Shown here: positions 18,155-26,706 of the stretch, piece by piece
Numbering within the stretch: the stretch's first letter is position 1
How the letters are laid out: every line of letters starts with the position of its first letter
DNA from: an alpha proteobacterium L41A
Lineage (GTDB): Bacteria; Pseudomonadota; Alphaproteobacteria; Caulobacterales; Caulobacteraceae
DNA length: 64,000 nucleotides
Direction: 5' to 3'
Assembly (NCBI GenBank): GCA_000335735.1
Contig: AMYY01000001.1
Span: forward strand, 171,217 to 235,216
The notes under the pieces: model-generated
Database searches by the model: none
The model's input: only the letters and a program-made list of their open reading frames with translations
What the model was told of the DNA's origin: nothing
Program-made: the position numbers and the translations under genes

Positions 18155-19277
18155 TCAGTCCACGCTCGATCCGCGGGTCTCGCCGACCCGCTGGGCCAGG
18201 GCCGCGCCCATGAAGGCGTCCAGGTCGCCATCCAGCACCCCCTGGGTGTCAGAAGTCTCAACCTCGGTCCGCAGGTCCTTCACCATCTGATAGGGCTGCA
18301 GGACATAGGAGCGGATCTGGTGGCCCCACCCGATGTCCGTCTTGGCGTCGGCCAGCGCCTGAGCCGCCGCCTCGCGCTTCTGCAGTTCCAGCTCGTACAG
18401 GCGCGCGCGCAGCATCTTCCACGCCATCTCGCGGTTCTGGTGCTGCGAGCGGCCGGCCTGGCAGGCCACGACGGTGTTGGTCGGGGTGTGCGTCAGGCGC
18501 ACGGCCGAATCGGTCTTGTTGATGTGCTGACCGCCCGCACCAGAGGCGCGATAGGTGTCGGTGCGCACGTCCGAGGGGTTGATGTCGATCTCGATCGCGT
18601 CGTCCACGACCGGCGACACTCCGATGGAGGCAAAGCTGGTGTGGCGCTTGGCCGCCGCGTCATAAGGGCTGATGCGGACCAGGCGGTGCACGCCCGATTC
18701 CGACTTCAGCCAGCCATAGGCGTTGGGCCCTTCGATCAGGATGGTGGCCGACTTGACCCCCGCCTGTTCGCCCTCTTCGTGGGCTTCGATCGTGACCTCG
18801 TAACCGTGCGCCTTGGCCCAGCGCGAATACATCCGCAGCAGCATGCCGGCCCAGTCGTTCGACTCGGTGCCGCCGGCGCCGGAGTTCACTTCCAGATAGG
18901 CGTCGTTGCCGTCGGCCTCGCCGGACAGCAGGGCTTCCAGCTCGGCGCGGGCGGCGCGTTCCTTGATGCCGCGCAGCGACGCGCGGGCGTCTTCCAGCGC
19001 GCCTTCGTCGCCTTCCTCGTCCGCCATCTCGGCCAGCATCACCCCGTCTTCGAGGTCCTGTTCCATCGCCTTGACGGTGTTGATCTTGCCTTCCAGCTGC
19101 GAGCGTTCGCGGCTGACGGCCTGGGCCTCGTCGGGCTTGTCCCACAGCGTCGGATCCTCGACCCGCGCATTCAGCTCATCGAGCTTTCTTAGAGCGACAT
19201 CCCAGTCAAAGACGCCTCCTGAGCAGAGCGACGCTCTGCTCGATGTCGGCCTTCATGGCCTCGACATCCGGTCTCAT
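18155..19277 (-). CDS. prfB: Peptide chain release factor 2, programmed +1 frameshift
   Basis: RF2 terminates translation at UGA and UAA. Translation starts at 19277 ([19 protein letters not shown]) and reaches an in-frame UGA at codon 24. The site reads AGGAGG-CGT-CTT-TGA-C (19220-19205): an internal Shine-Dalgarno, the slippery CTT and UGA-C, the classical autoregulatory +1 frameshift. After shifting, the frame continues [16 protein letters not shown] to 18155, giving ~373 residues. GGQ is in [15 protein letters not shown]; the stop-recognition tripeptide SPF is SPY here ([10 protein letters not shown]). Confidence 0.95.
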
Positions 19278-19346
19278 CGCAATCTCCGCGACACAACGCC
19301 CTCAAGCAGCGCGGCCCGCAGGCCGTGCGATAGGGCAGGATTAATG

Positions 19347-19376
19347 GAAAACGGCGCGCCACGAGGACGCGCCGTT
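19347..19376 (-). terminator. Terminator after the PBP1A gene
   Basis: On the minus strand AACGGCGCG (19376-19368) pairs with CGCGCCGTT (19358-19350) around a 9-base loop, followed by TT. It lies ~20 bp beyond the PBP1A stop and before prfB. Confidence 0.7.
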
Positions 19377-19396
19377 CGAAAGGCCTACCTAGAGCC

Positions 19397-21811
19397 TCAG
19401 TACAATCCGCTCAAGTCCTCGGCCGGCGCCTTCTTGGGCGGCGGGGGCGCGGTGGGCGCAGGCGTCGAGGCGGGCGCGCCGCTTGCGGCCTCCTGCTCGC
19501 GGCGGATGACGTCGTAGTAGTTCTGCGGTCCGACGGGCCGCGCGGGGCCTGTCGGGCGCGGCGGCGGCGCCTGGCGCTCGGTGCCGGGACGGAAGGCCTC
19601 CTCGATGCCGTTCACAGTGCGGAAGATGGCGTTCTTAGGCCGCACGAACGGGCGAGCCGGCCTTTCCTTCAACGCCGTCTGCATGAACTCCGTAAAGACC
19701 GGCACGGCGGCCGAGGCGCCGGCTTCTCCGGACCCCAGAGAGCGGTTGTCGTCAAAGCCGATGAAGACGCCGACCACGATGTCGGTGGTGAAGCCCACGA
19801 ACCAGGCCGAGCGATATTCGTTGGTCGTGCCGGTCTTGCCCGCGACCCAGGGGCCGAGGCCGCGCGCGCTGGCGGCGGTGCCGCGCTGAACGACGCCTTC
19901 CAACATCGAGCTCATCTGATAGGCGGTGATTGGGTCGATGACCTGGGTTCCGCGCTGCTGCAGGCGCGGCGACTCCTGGCCCGAGAAGCCCCGTCCGCAT
20001 TCGCGGCAGCTGCGGTTGTCGGCGCGGAAGATGGTCTCGCCGTCGCGGTCCTGAACATAGTCGATCAGGTAGGGCGTCACGCGTCGCCCTCCATTGGCGA
20101 AGGCGGAATAAGCGGCCGTGATATCCAGAGGCGTGACCTCGCCGGCGCCCAGGGAGACCGACAGGTTCGGCGTCATGCCGGGCAGCCCCATGCGATCCGC
20201 CTGCTCCACGATCTTCTTCATGCCGACCGACTGGGCCAGCCGCACCGTCATGACGTTGCGCGACAACTCCAAGCCGCGCCGCAGCGTCTGAGGGCCATAG
20301 TATTGGCGGCTGTAGTTCTCGGGCGTCCAGCGCTGGCCGTTCGGCCCGCCGGCGAAGCTGATCGGCGCATCCAGCACGATCGACGCCGGGGTGAAGTCGC
20401 CCTCAAGAGCCGTGGCGTAAACGAATGGTTTGAACGCCGAACCCGGCTGGCGCTTGGCTTGGGTCGCCCGATTGAAGCTGGACAGGGCGTAGGAATAGCC
20501 GCCGACCATCGCCAGCACGCGACCCGACTGAGGCTCAATAGCCACCAGAGCGCCGTTGACGCGCGGCACCTGCTTCAGGGCGAACTGACCGCCCTGCGGC
20601 TCCACGAAGATCAGTTCGCCGCGCTTCAGCTGGCGGTTGGCGTTGGCCCAGGCGGCGTCCGACGCCAGCAGCGTGCCGGACTTGTCGTCGCGGGCGGTGC
20701 GGATGCGGACCGTGTTGCCGCTGACGCTTTCGATGGCGGCGGCCTGCCAGCTGCGGCGCTCGGGCGGCGCCTGTTCCTTCAGCGCGACCGCTTGCCAGCC
20801 GTCGGCGAAGTCGGTCGTGCCCCACCCGCCGCGCCAGCCATGACGACGGTCATAGTTCTCAAGCCCCTGCATTAGGGCCCGGCGCGCCGCCGTCTGCAGC
20901 GTGGGATCCAGGGTCGTGCGCATATAGAAGCCGCCGGCGCGCAACTGCTCGCCGAACTGCGGGTTGGCTGCGGCCTGGCGCCGCGCTTCCTCGACGAAGA
21001 AGTCGGCGTCCTTGTAATCCGACCGTTGCGGCGCATCGCGCGTGACCAGAGGCTTGGCGCGCGCCTCAATCAGTTGTTCAGGCGTCAGCCAGCCGCTCTG
21101 CTCCATCTCGCCCAGCACCCAGTCACGACGGCCCTTGGCCGCGCCGGGGTGACGCTTGGGGTGATAGTTGTTCGGCCCCTTGGGTAGGGACGCCAGGAAG
21201 GCGGCTTCATCCGGCGTCAGCTGCGCCAGCGACTTGCCGAAGTAGTTGTAGGCCGCCGAAGCGATGCCGAACGAGCGATAGCCCAGGAAGATTTCGTTCA
21301 GATACAGCTCGAGGATCTGTTCCTTAGACAGGGTCGCCTCTAGGCGATTGGCCAGGATGGCTTCCTTCAGCTTGCGGTTCAGGCTGGATTCGTTGGTCAG
21401 CAGGACATTCTTGGCCACCTGCTGCGTGATGGTCGAGCCGCCTTCCAGCCGGCGTCCCGACGCCAGGTTGAAGACGTTCTTCAGCGACGCGCGGCCGATG
21501 CCGCCCACATCGATGCCGCCATGCTGGAAGAAATTGCGGTCTTCGGCCGCCAGGAAGGCGTGGATCACCGGCTGCGGGATCTGGTCGTAGGAGACATAGA
21601 TTCGGCGCTCGTCAGAAAACTCGCCGATCAGGGTGCCGTCGCCGGCATAGACGCGCGTCGCGGTCGGCGGACGATAGTCCGCCAGCTCCGACGCATCGGG
21701 CAGGTCGTGGAACAGCCACGCCGCATAGACGGCGACGACCAACCCCGCCAGGGCGATGCCGCCCAGCAGAACCATGCCCGCCCACACGAACCAGCGTTCG
21801 GCAATCTTCAC
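19397..21811 (-). CDS. Penicillin-binding protein 1A (bifunctional)
   Basis: Class A PBP that polymerises and cross-links peptidoglycan. The GTG at 21811 (VKIAERWFVWAG) has GGAG six bases upstream and is followed at once by a membrane anchor; an ATG at 21886 is possible, but its extra 25 codons are AT-rich at third positions. Glycosyltransferase motifs: FLAAEDRNFFQHGGID and GGSTITQQVAKNVLL. Transpeptidase motifs: SxxK in PGSAFKPFVYA, SRN in LELSRNVMTV and KTG in VAGKTGTTNEYRSAWF. The C-terminus is proline/alanine-rich (~50 residues). About 804 residues. Confidence 0.94.
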   Translation of the reverse strand: MKIAERWFVWAGMVLLGGIALAGLVVAVYAAWLFHDLPDASELADYRPPTATRVYAGDGTLIGEFSDERRIYVSYDQIPQPVIHAFLAAEDRNFFQHGGIDVGGIGRASLKNVFNLASGRRLEGGSTITQQVAKNVLLTNESSLNRKLKEAILANRLEATLSKEQILELYLNEIFLGYRSFGIASAAYNYFGKSLAQLTPDEAAFLASLPKGPNNYHPKRHPGAAKGRRDWVLGEMEQSGWLTPEQLIEARAKPLVTRDAPQRSDYKDADFFVEEARRQAAANPQFGEQLRAGGFYMRTTLDPTLQTAARRALMQGLENYDRRHGWRGGWGTTDFADGWQAVALKEQAPPERRSWQAAAIESVSGNTVRIRTARDDKSGTLLASDAAWANANRQLKRGELIFVEPQGGQFALKQVPRVNGALVAIEPQSGRVLAMVGGYSYALSSFNRATQAKRQPGSAFKPFVYATALEGDFTPASIVLDAPISFAGGPNGQRWTPENYSRQYYGPQTLRRGLELSRNVMTVRLAQSVGMKKIVEQADRMGLPGMTPNLSVSLGAGEVTPLDITAAYSAFANGGRRVTPYLIDYVQDRDGETIFRADNRSCRECGRGFSGQESPRLQQRGTQVIDPITAYQMSSMLEGVVQRGTAASARGLGPWVAGKTGTTNEYRSAWFVGFTTDIVVGVFIGFDDNRSLGSGEAGASAAVPVFTEFMQTALKERPARPFVRPKNAIFRTVNGIEEAFRPGTERQAPPPRPTGPARPVGPQNYYDVIRREQEAASGAPASTPAPTAPPPPKKAPAEDLSGLY

Positions 21812-21947
21812 TGCGTACTCCGACGACGCGCCCCGAAAGGGTGCTTTAGCCCGCGTCGCCGGTCGATGGCTAGAGCCGCGATGCAACGGCCCCTTCCCGT
21901 CCGCCGTTAAGCTCCCATCTCAAACATCCCAACCCAAGGAGCCTGCC

Positions 21948-22376
21948 ATGGAAGTTCTGTATCGCGCCCAATCGACGGCATCGGGCGGAGGCCGCGAAGA
22001 CGGTCGTTCGGCCACCGACGACGGCAAGATCGATGTCAAACTGTCCACGCCGACCGAGATGGGCGGCAAGGGCGGCGACGGCACCAACCCCGAGCAGCTC
22101 TTCGCCACCGGATACGCCGCCTGCTACCTCGGCGCTCTGCGTCTGGTCAGCGGCAAGGCCGGCACGCCCGTCGGCCCCGACACCAAGGTCACCGCCGGCG
22201 TGGGCTTCGGCAAGAACACCAAGGGTGACGGCTTCAACCTGGATGTCGACCTGACCGTGACCGACCACGGCCTGGACCAGGCCGTTATCGACGACCTGAT
22301 CGAGAAGGCGCACCAGGTCTGCCCCTACTCGAACGCCACCCGCAACAACGTCGATGTTCGGCTGAGCGCGAAATAA
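21948..22376 (+). CDS. ohr: Organic hydroperoxide resistance protein (Ohr/OsmC)
   Basis: Thiol peroxidase for organic hydroperoxides. The 142-residue protein starts MEVLYRAQSTASGGGREDG with AAGGAG seven bases upstream. The two redox cysteines are in FATGYAACYLGAL and KAHQVCPYSNATR, in the Ohr arrangement. NPEQLFA precedes the first. It is the third peroxide-detoxification gene in the window (with ahpCF and bcp). No OhrR regulator is adjacent. A GC-rich hairpin follows the stop. Confidence 0.94.
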   Translation: MEVLYRAQSTASGGGREDGRSATDDGKIDVKLSTPTEMGGKGGDGTNPEQLFATGYAACYLGALRLVSGKAGTPVGPDTKVTAGVGFGKNTKGDGFNLDVDLTVTDHGLDQAVIDDLIEKAHQVCPYSNATRNNVDVRLSAK

Positions 22377-22386
22377 CCGACGCCAA

Positions 22387-22420
22387 GCGCCGCGCGCGTG
22401 TTGAGCCGCGCGCGCGGCGC
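22387..22420 (+). terminator. GC-rich hairpin after ohr
   Basis: GCGCCGCGCGCG (22387-22398) pairs with CGCGCGCGGCGC (22409-22420) around an 8-10 base loop. It starts 10 bp after the ohr stop. No T run follows, so it is a weak or factor-dependent terminator. Confidence 0.5.
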
Positions 22421-22426
22421 CTCTAG

Positions 22427-23440
22427 ATGAGGTCCATGACCTCCCCGCTCGACGCCTCCCCCGATCCCCTGCTGACGCTCGAACCGCATCGCCGTGTGAC
22501 CCTGCGCGAAGCCTTCGGCGTGGACAGCGACATGACCGTGCCCGCCTTCGACGAGCGCGACAGCCATGTGCCAGAGATCGACGAGGCCTATCGCTTCGAT
22601 CCCCAGACGACGATCGCCATCTGCGCCGGCTTCGCCTTCGACCGCCGCGTCATGGTCCAGGGCTATCACGGCACCGGTAAATCGACCCACATCGAACAGG
22701 TCGCCGCCCGACTGAACTGGCCGCTGGTGCGCGTGAACCTGGACAGCCACGTCAGCCGGATCGACCTGATCGGCAAGGACGCCATCGTCCTGAAGGACAG
22801 CAAGCAGATCACCGAGTTCCGCGAGGGAATCCTGCCCTGGTCGCTGCAACGCCCCATCGCCCTGGTCTTCGACGAGTACGACGCCGGCCGGCCCGACGTG
22901 ATGTTCGTGATCCAGCGCGTGCTGGAGGCCCAGGGTCGCCTGACCCTGCTGGACCAGAACCGCGTCATCCGCCCGAACCGCTATTTCCGCCTGTTCGCCA
23001 CGACTAACACCATCGGCCTGGGCGACACCACGGGCCTGTATCACGGCGCGCAACAGATCAATCAGGCCCAGTTGGACCGCTGGAACATCGTCACCACGCT
23101 GAACTATCTGGATCATGACGTGGAAGCCGAGATCGTCGCCGCCAAGGTGCCCGAGTGGAAGGACGCCGAAGGCCGCCGCCGGATCGCCGCCATGGTCCGT
23201 GTCGCCGACATGACGCGCAACGCCTTCATGAACGGCGACATCTCGACCGTCATGTCGCCCCGCACGGTCATCACCTGGGCTCAGAACGCCCAGATCTTCA
23301 ACGACGACCTGGGCCTCAGCTTCCGCCTGACCTTCCTGAACAAGTGCGACGAGCTGGAACGCCCGACCATCGCCGAGTTCTACCAGCGCGCCTTCGGCGA
23401 AGACCTGCCCGAGGCCGCCACGCGCGTGAAGGTGGGCTGA
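22427..23440 (+). CDS. cobS: Cobaltochelatase subunit CobS
   Basis: AAA+ ATPase that works with CobT and CobN to insert cobalt in aerobic cobalamin synthesis. The 337-residue protein has the N-terminal [20 protein letters not shown], Walker [34 protein letters not shown] and Walker [35 protein letters not shown] is the sensor-1 region. A second ATG at 22436, with GAGG upstream, is an alternative start. cobT, the usual partner, is not next to it; a histidine kinase follows instead. Confidence 0.92.
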   Translation: MRSMTSPLDASPDPLLTLEPHRRVTLREAFGVDSDMTVPAFDERDSHVPEIDEAYRFDPQTTIAICAGFAFDRRVMVQGYHGTGKSTHIEQVAARLNWPLVRVNLDSHVSRIDLIGKDAIVLKDSKQITEFREGILPWSLQRPIALVFDEYDAGRPDVMFVIQRVLEAQGRLTLLDQNRVIRPNRYFRLFATTNTIGLGDTTGLYHGAQQINQAQLDRWNIVTTLNYLDHDVEAEIVAAKVPEWKDAEGRRRIAAMVRVADMTRNAFMNGDISTVMSPRTVITWAQNAQIFNDDLGLSFRLTFLNKCDELERPTIAEFYQRAFGEDLPEAATRVKVG

Positions 23441-23490
23441 CGACAAGCTCCGATTGAGAGCTCATTAAGCTTCACCCGGTATGGCCACGC

Positions 23491-25275
23491 TTGACGCGGG
23501 GCTTGGTGGCATTGACTGACAGTACGGATTACCTAACGGCCTACGCTGGTCGCTACCGGGACATGTTCCCTGTGCGGCTGGCGACGATCGCCGCTATCGT
23601 GGCCTTGACGTTCTGGGTCATGGGATGGGGATGGGCTGCGGCTTTCGGCCTATTTCAGTTCGGCCTCTATGTTCCTTTGTGGCAGGCCGTTCAGACAGCG
23701 CTGGCACGGCCTGATGCACCCGCCGCAGCGCGTAGGTTCCGCCGGTCTGCCGAGATCGTCACCCTTTGTCTTGCCAGCCATAACGCCGTGTTCATTCTGG
23801 CCGCCTGGCAGGCTCAGCCTCAACACCTCGACTATCTCCGCCTGCTGCTGGCCGGCAACTTGATGGTCGGCGCCCATCAGGTGCACGTAAGCCGCGCAAG
23901 CTTTGTCGCTGCCGTTCTGCCGCCATCCATCGCCGCGATGGTGATCGCCTCGTACCAGGTCGGTTCGGATCCTCGCCTTCTAGGCGCAGTGGCGCTGTTC
24001 GTCGTCGGCGTCATTGCGGCGGCCTGGCGTCAATGGCGCAGCGACCGCGAGAGCATTGAGCTGATGAGCGCCTTGTCGGAGCGTTCGCGCGAGCTGCGAG
24101 CCGCCCTGGCCGAGGCCGAGGTAAACCGCTCCGCCGCCGAACGCGCGAACAAGGCCAAATCCCGCTTCCTGGCGATGATCAGCCACGAGGTCCGCACCCC
24201 GCTGAACGTCATCTTGGGGCTGATTGAAGTGCTCCGTGGCAGGCCACGCCCCGCTGCGGAAGCCACCATCGTCACCGACATGGCGGATGCAGGGGGTATG
24301 TTGCTGCGGCTGTTGAACGGGGCTTTGGACATCTCGAAGATCGAATCCGGACAGGCCGAGCTCCAAATCGCCCCGGTCGATCTCGCCGAACGGCTCGACG
24401 CCATCGCCCGTATCTGGCGCTCCCGCGTGGAGGAACTGGGCCTGACGCTGGAGATCGAACGGCAGGGCGCGCCCGAACATTTTGTCGTCATGACCGACGA
24501 GGCCCGGGTGGAACAGGTGCTGATCAACTATCTGTCCAACGCCCTGAAGCTGACGCCACATGGCGCCATCCGCATTTTGGCCCGCGCACTCCCCGCCTCA
24601 GATGGGCGCATCGACCTGGATTTCGAGGTTCACGACCAAGGGCCAGGCGTGCCGGAGGATCAACGCGAACGCATCTTCGAGCCCTTCGAACAACTCGCCG
24701 CCGGACGTGCGGCAGGCGGAACAGGTCTGGGGCTGGCCCTCTGTCGCGCCAGCGTCGAAGCGCTGGGCGGGGCTCTTGGCGCTCGGTCCGCGCGGCCGAA
24801 GGGGGCTGTCTTTTGGTTCCGCTTCACCGCCGACTGCGCGACACCTGCAATCGATTCTTCGCCCGCTGCACCCGCGCAGAACCTTCCTGATCAGCCGCCT
24901 CGGGTTCTAGCCGCCGAGGATCATCCCGCCAATCGCAAGCTTCTGACGCTACTGCTGGAACAATTTGGCGTCCAATTGACACTTGTTGAGAATGGACAAG
25001 AGGCGGTCGCCGCCGTGCGCGATCAAACCTTTGACCTCGTGCTGATGGATGTGATGATGCCCGTAATGGACGGTGTGGAAGCCTTGGCCGCTATCCGCGC
25101 CGATGAAGCCGCATCCGGCGGCCGTCGCACCCCAATACACATGTTGACGGCCAATGTGTTCGACGACGATGTTACACGTTACAGGGCGGCCGGCGCCGAC
25201 GGAGTGTTGAGAAAGCCCATCGAGATCGCCGCACTTCAGAGCGTCATCATGGGCGCCCTTTTGGCGAACGCCTAG
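23491..25275 (+). CDS. Hybrid sensor histidine kinase (HisKA-HATPase-REC)
   Basis: Membrane sensor of ~594 residues. Residues ~25-180 hold five or six hydrophobic segments. A coiled coil (SERSRELRAALAEAEVNR) follows, then HisKA with phospho-His in AMISHEVRTPLNVILG (His ~232). The HATPase carries VLINYLSNALKLTPHG, VHDQGPGVPEDQRERIFEPF and GGTGLGLALCRASV. A C-terminal receiver has phospho-Asp in DLVLMDVMMPVMDGVEAL. There is no ATG near the start; TTG 23491, GTG 23506 or TTG 23512 are possible. No DNA-binding output, so it probably feeds a separate phosphotransfer protein. Signal unknown. Confidence 0.85.
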   Translation: MTRGLVALTDSTDYLTAYAGRYRDMFPVRLATIAAIVALTFWVMGWGWAAAFGLFQFGLYVPLWQAVQTALARPDAPAAARRFRRSAEIVTLCLASHNAVFILAAWQAQPQHLDYLRLLLAGNLMVGAHQVHVSRASFVAAVLPPSIAAMVIASYQVGSDPRLLGAVALFVVGVIAAAWRQWRSDRESIELMSALSERSRELRAALAEAEVNRSAAERANKAKSRFLAMISHEVRTPLNVILGLIEVLRGRPRPAAEATIVTDMADAGGMLLRLLNGALDISKIESGQAELQIAPVDLAERLDAIARIWRSRVEELGLTLEIERQGAPEHFVVMTDEARVEQVLINYLSNALKLTPHGAIRILARALPASDGRIDLDFEVHDQGPGVPEDQRERIFEPFEQLAAGRAAGGTGLGLALCRASVEALGGALGARSARPKGAVFWFRFTADCATPAIDSSPAAPAQNLPDQPPRVLAAEDHPANRKLLTLLLEQFGVQLTLVENGQEAVAAVRDQTFDLVLMDVMMPVMDGVEALAAIRADEAASGGRRTPIHMLTANVFDDDVTRYRAAGADGVLRKPIEIAALQSVIMGALLANA

Positions 25276-25628
25276 CGCCGCGCCTCTTCGCCGCCGATGA
25301 AGGCGCCGGCGATCCAGCTGACGACGCCGGTGACGATGGCGGCGCCGATGCCGGCCCACAGGCCGTCGACCCGGAAGCCGTCCAGGAAGACGGAGGTCAG
25401 CCCGATCATGGCGGCGTTCACCACCAGCAGGAACAGGCCCAGGGTCACGACGGTGATCGGGAAGGTCAGCACGACCAGGATCGGCCGCACAAAGGCGTTG
25501 ACCAGGCCCAGAATGATGGCCGCCGCGATCAGCGACCCGGTGCTGGTGAAATCGACGCCCGGCACAATCTGGGCGGATAGCCAAAGGCCCGCCATGGTGA
25601 CCAGCGCCTGGATGATGAAACGGATCAT
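25272..25628 (-). CDS. Four-TM membrane protein, phage-holin-4_2 family
   Basis: A 118-residue integral membrane protein with four hydrophobic segments: FIIQALVTMAGLWLSAQIV, AAIILGLVNAFVRPILVV, FPITVVTLGLFLLVVNAAMI and LWAGIGAAIVTGVVSWIAGA. The pattern and the FVRPIL motif fit the pfam Phage_holin_4_2 family, a widespread chromosomal family of unknown function despite the name. The ATG at 25628 is chosen because GAGG lies seven bases upstream. Its stop overlaps the stop of the convergent kinase gene. Confidence 0.8.
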   Translation of the reverse strand: MIRFIIQALVTMAGLWLSAQIVPGVDFTSTGSLIAAAIILGLVNAFVRPILVVLTFPITVVTLGLFLLVVNAAMIGLTSVFLDGFRVDGLWAGIGAAIVTGVVSWIAGAFIGGEEARR

Positions 25629-25735
25629 GTCGGGCCTCATTACGTTCAAGCGTGACCATAATGCACGACGTGGACGAAGGCTCCCCTTCGCGGACGGCGC
25701 TGCTATCGAAGGTCCGAACCGCACGGAGACCGCCC

Positions 25736-26173
25736 ATGAGCCTGCACGGCGCCTATGACACCAACAACATCTTCGCCAAGATCCTGCGCGGCGACATTCC
25801 GTCGGTGAAGGTGTGGGAGGACGACCACGTCCTGGCCTTCATGGACGTGTTTCCCCAATCGGAAGGCCACGTCCTGATCATCGCCAAACAGTCCCAGGCG
25901 CGTAATCTGCTGGAGATCGAGCCCGAGGTGCTGGCCCGCGTGACCGCCGCCCTGCAACGCACGGCCAAGGCGGTCGAGAAAGCGTTGAAGCCCGAGGGCC
26001 TGTCGATCCTGCAGTTCAATGGCGAGGCGGGCGGACAGACGGTCTTCCATCTGCATTTCCACATCGTGCCGCGTTGGGCCGATCGCGAGATGAAGGGTCA
26101 CGGCCATGCGCCGATGGCGGATACGGCGACCTTAAGGGCGCTGGCCGACCGGATCGCGGCCGAACTGAACTAG
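25736..26173 (+). CDS. HIT family nucleotide hydrolase (Hint-like)
   Basis: Histidine-triad protein of 145 residues that hydrolyses purine nucleotide phosphoramidates or related substrates. It has NIFAKILRGDIPSVKVWEDD, FMDVFPQSEGHVLIIAK and the catalytic triad in TVFHLHFHIVPRW. The ATG at 25736 has GGAG seven bases upstream. Its 3' end overlaps the convergent response regulator stop by 4 bp. The physiological substrate is not evident. Confidence 0.92.
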   Translation: MSLHGAYDTNNIFAKILRGDIPSVKVWEDDHVLAFMDVFPQSEGHVLIIAKQSQARNLLEIEPEVLARVTAALQRTAKAVEKALKPEGLSILQFNGEAGGQTVFHLHFHIVPRWADREMKGHGHAPMADTATLRALADRIAAELN

Positions 26174-26706
26174 GTGACGCGGCGCTTTTCCAGCTTTCGC
26201 GCCAGGGTGCGGCGGTGCATGCCCAACCGCCGCGCCGCCTCCGAGATGTTGAAGTCGGTCTCCACCAGCGTCTCGTGGATCCGCTCCCATTCCAGCGTCT
26301 TGATCGAGGTGGGACGCGTGCCCAGCGGCGTCTCGGCGTCGCCGTCTGCCCGGCCGAAGGCGGCTTCGATGTCATCGGTGCTGGCGGGCTTGGCCAGATA
26401 GTGCCGGGCGCCAAGCTTGATCGCCTCCACCGCCGTCGCGATGCTGGCGAAGCCGGTCAGGACGACGATGTTCATCTCGGGGTCGAAGGCGTGCAGGGCT
26501 TCGACGCAGGTCAGGCCGGAATGCCCCCCCAGCTTCAGATCGACGACTGCATAGCCGGGGCGATGCGTCTTCAGCACCTCGGCCATCTGGTCGGGACTGG
26601 CGGCGCTGAAGACAGTATAGCCACGCCGTTCGAACGAGCGTCGCAGGGTGGTCGAAAACGACTCGTCGTCCTCAACGATCAGCAGCAATCTGGCGTCATC
26701 GGTCAT
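26170..26706 (-). CDS. regA: RegA/PrrA/ActR-type redox response regulator
   Basis: DNA-binding response regulator that pairs with RegB to control respiratory and redox genes. The 178-residue protein has receiver acidic residues in LLLIVEDDESF, phospho-Asp in YAVVDLKLGGHSGL and switch Thr/Lys in VVLTGFAS and YLAKPAS. The Fis-like helix-turn-helix ISEAARRLGMHRRTLARKLE is nearly invariant in the RegA family. The start at 26706 overlaps the regB 3' end by 11 bp. In-frame ATG at 26718 is an alternative. Confidence 0.92.
   Translation of the reverse strand: MTDDARLLLIVEDDESFSTTLRRSFERRGYTVFSAASPDQMAEVLKTHRPGYAVVDLKLGGHSGLTCVEALHAFDPEMNIVVLTGFASIATAVEAIKLGARHYLAKPASTDDIEAAFGRADGDAETPLGTRPTSIKTLEWERIHETLVETDFNISEAARRLGMHRRTLARKLEKRRVT

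Noticed and set aside
25272..25628. Phage holin as evidence of a second prophage
   Set aside because: The family name is misleading: these four-TM proteins are ordinary chromosomal proteins, and no phage genes surround it.
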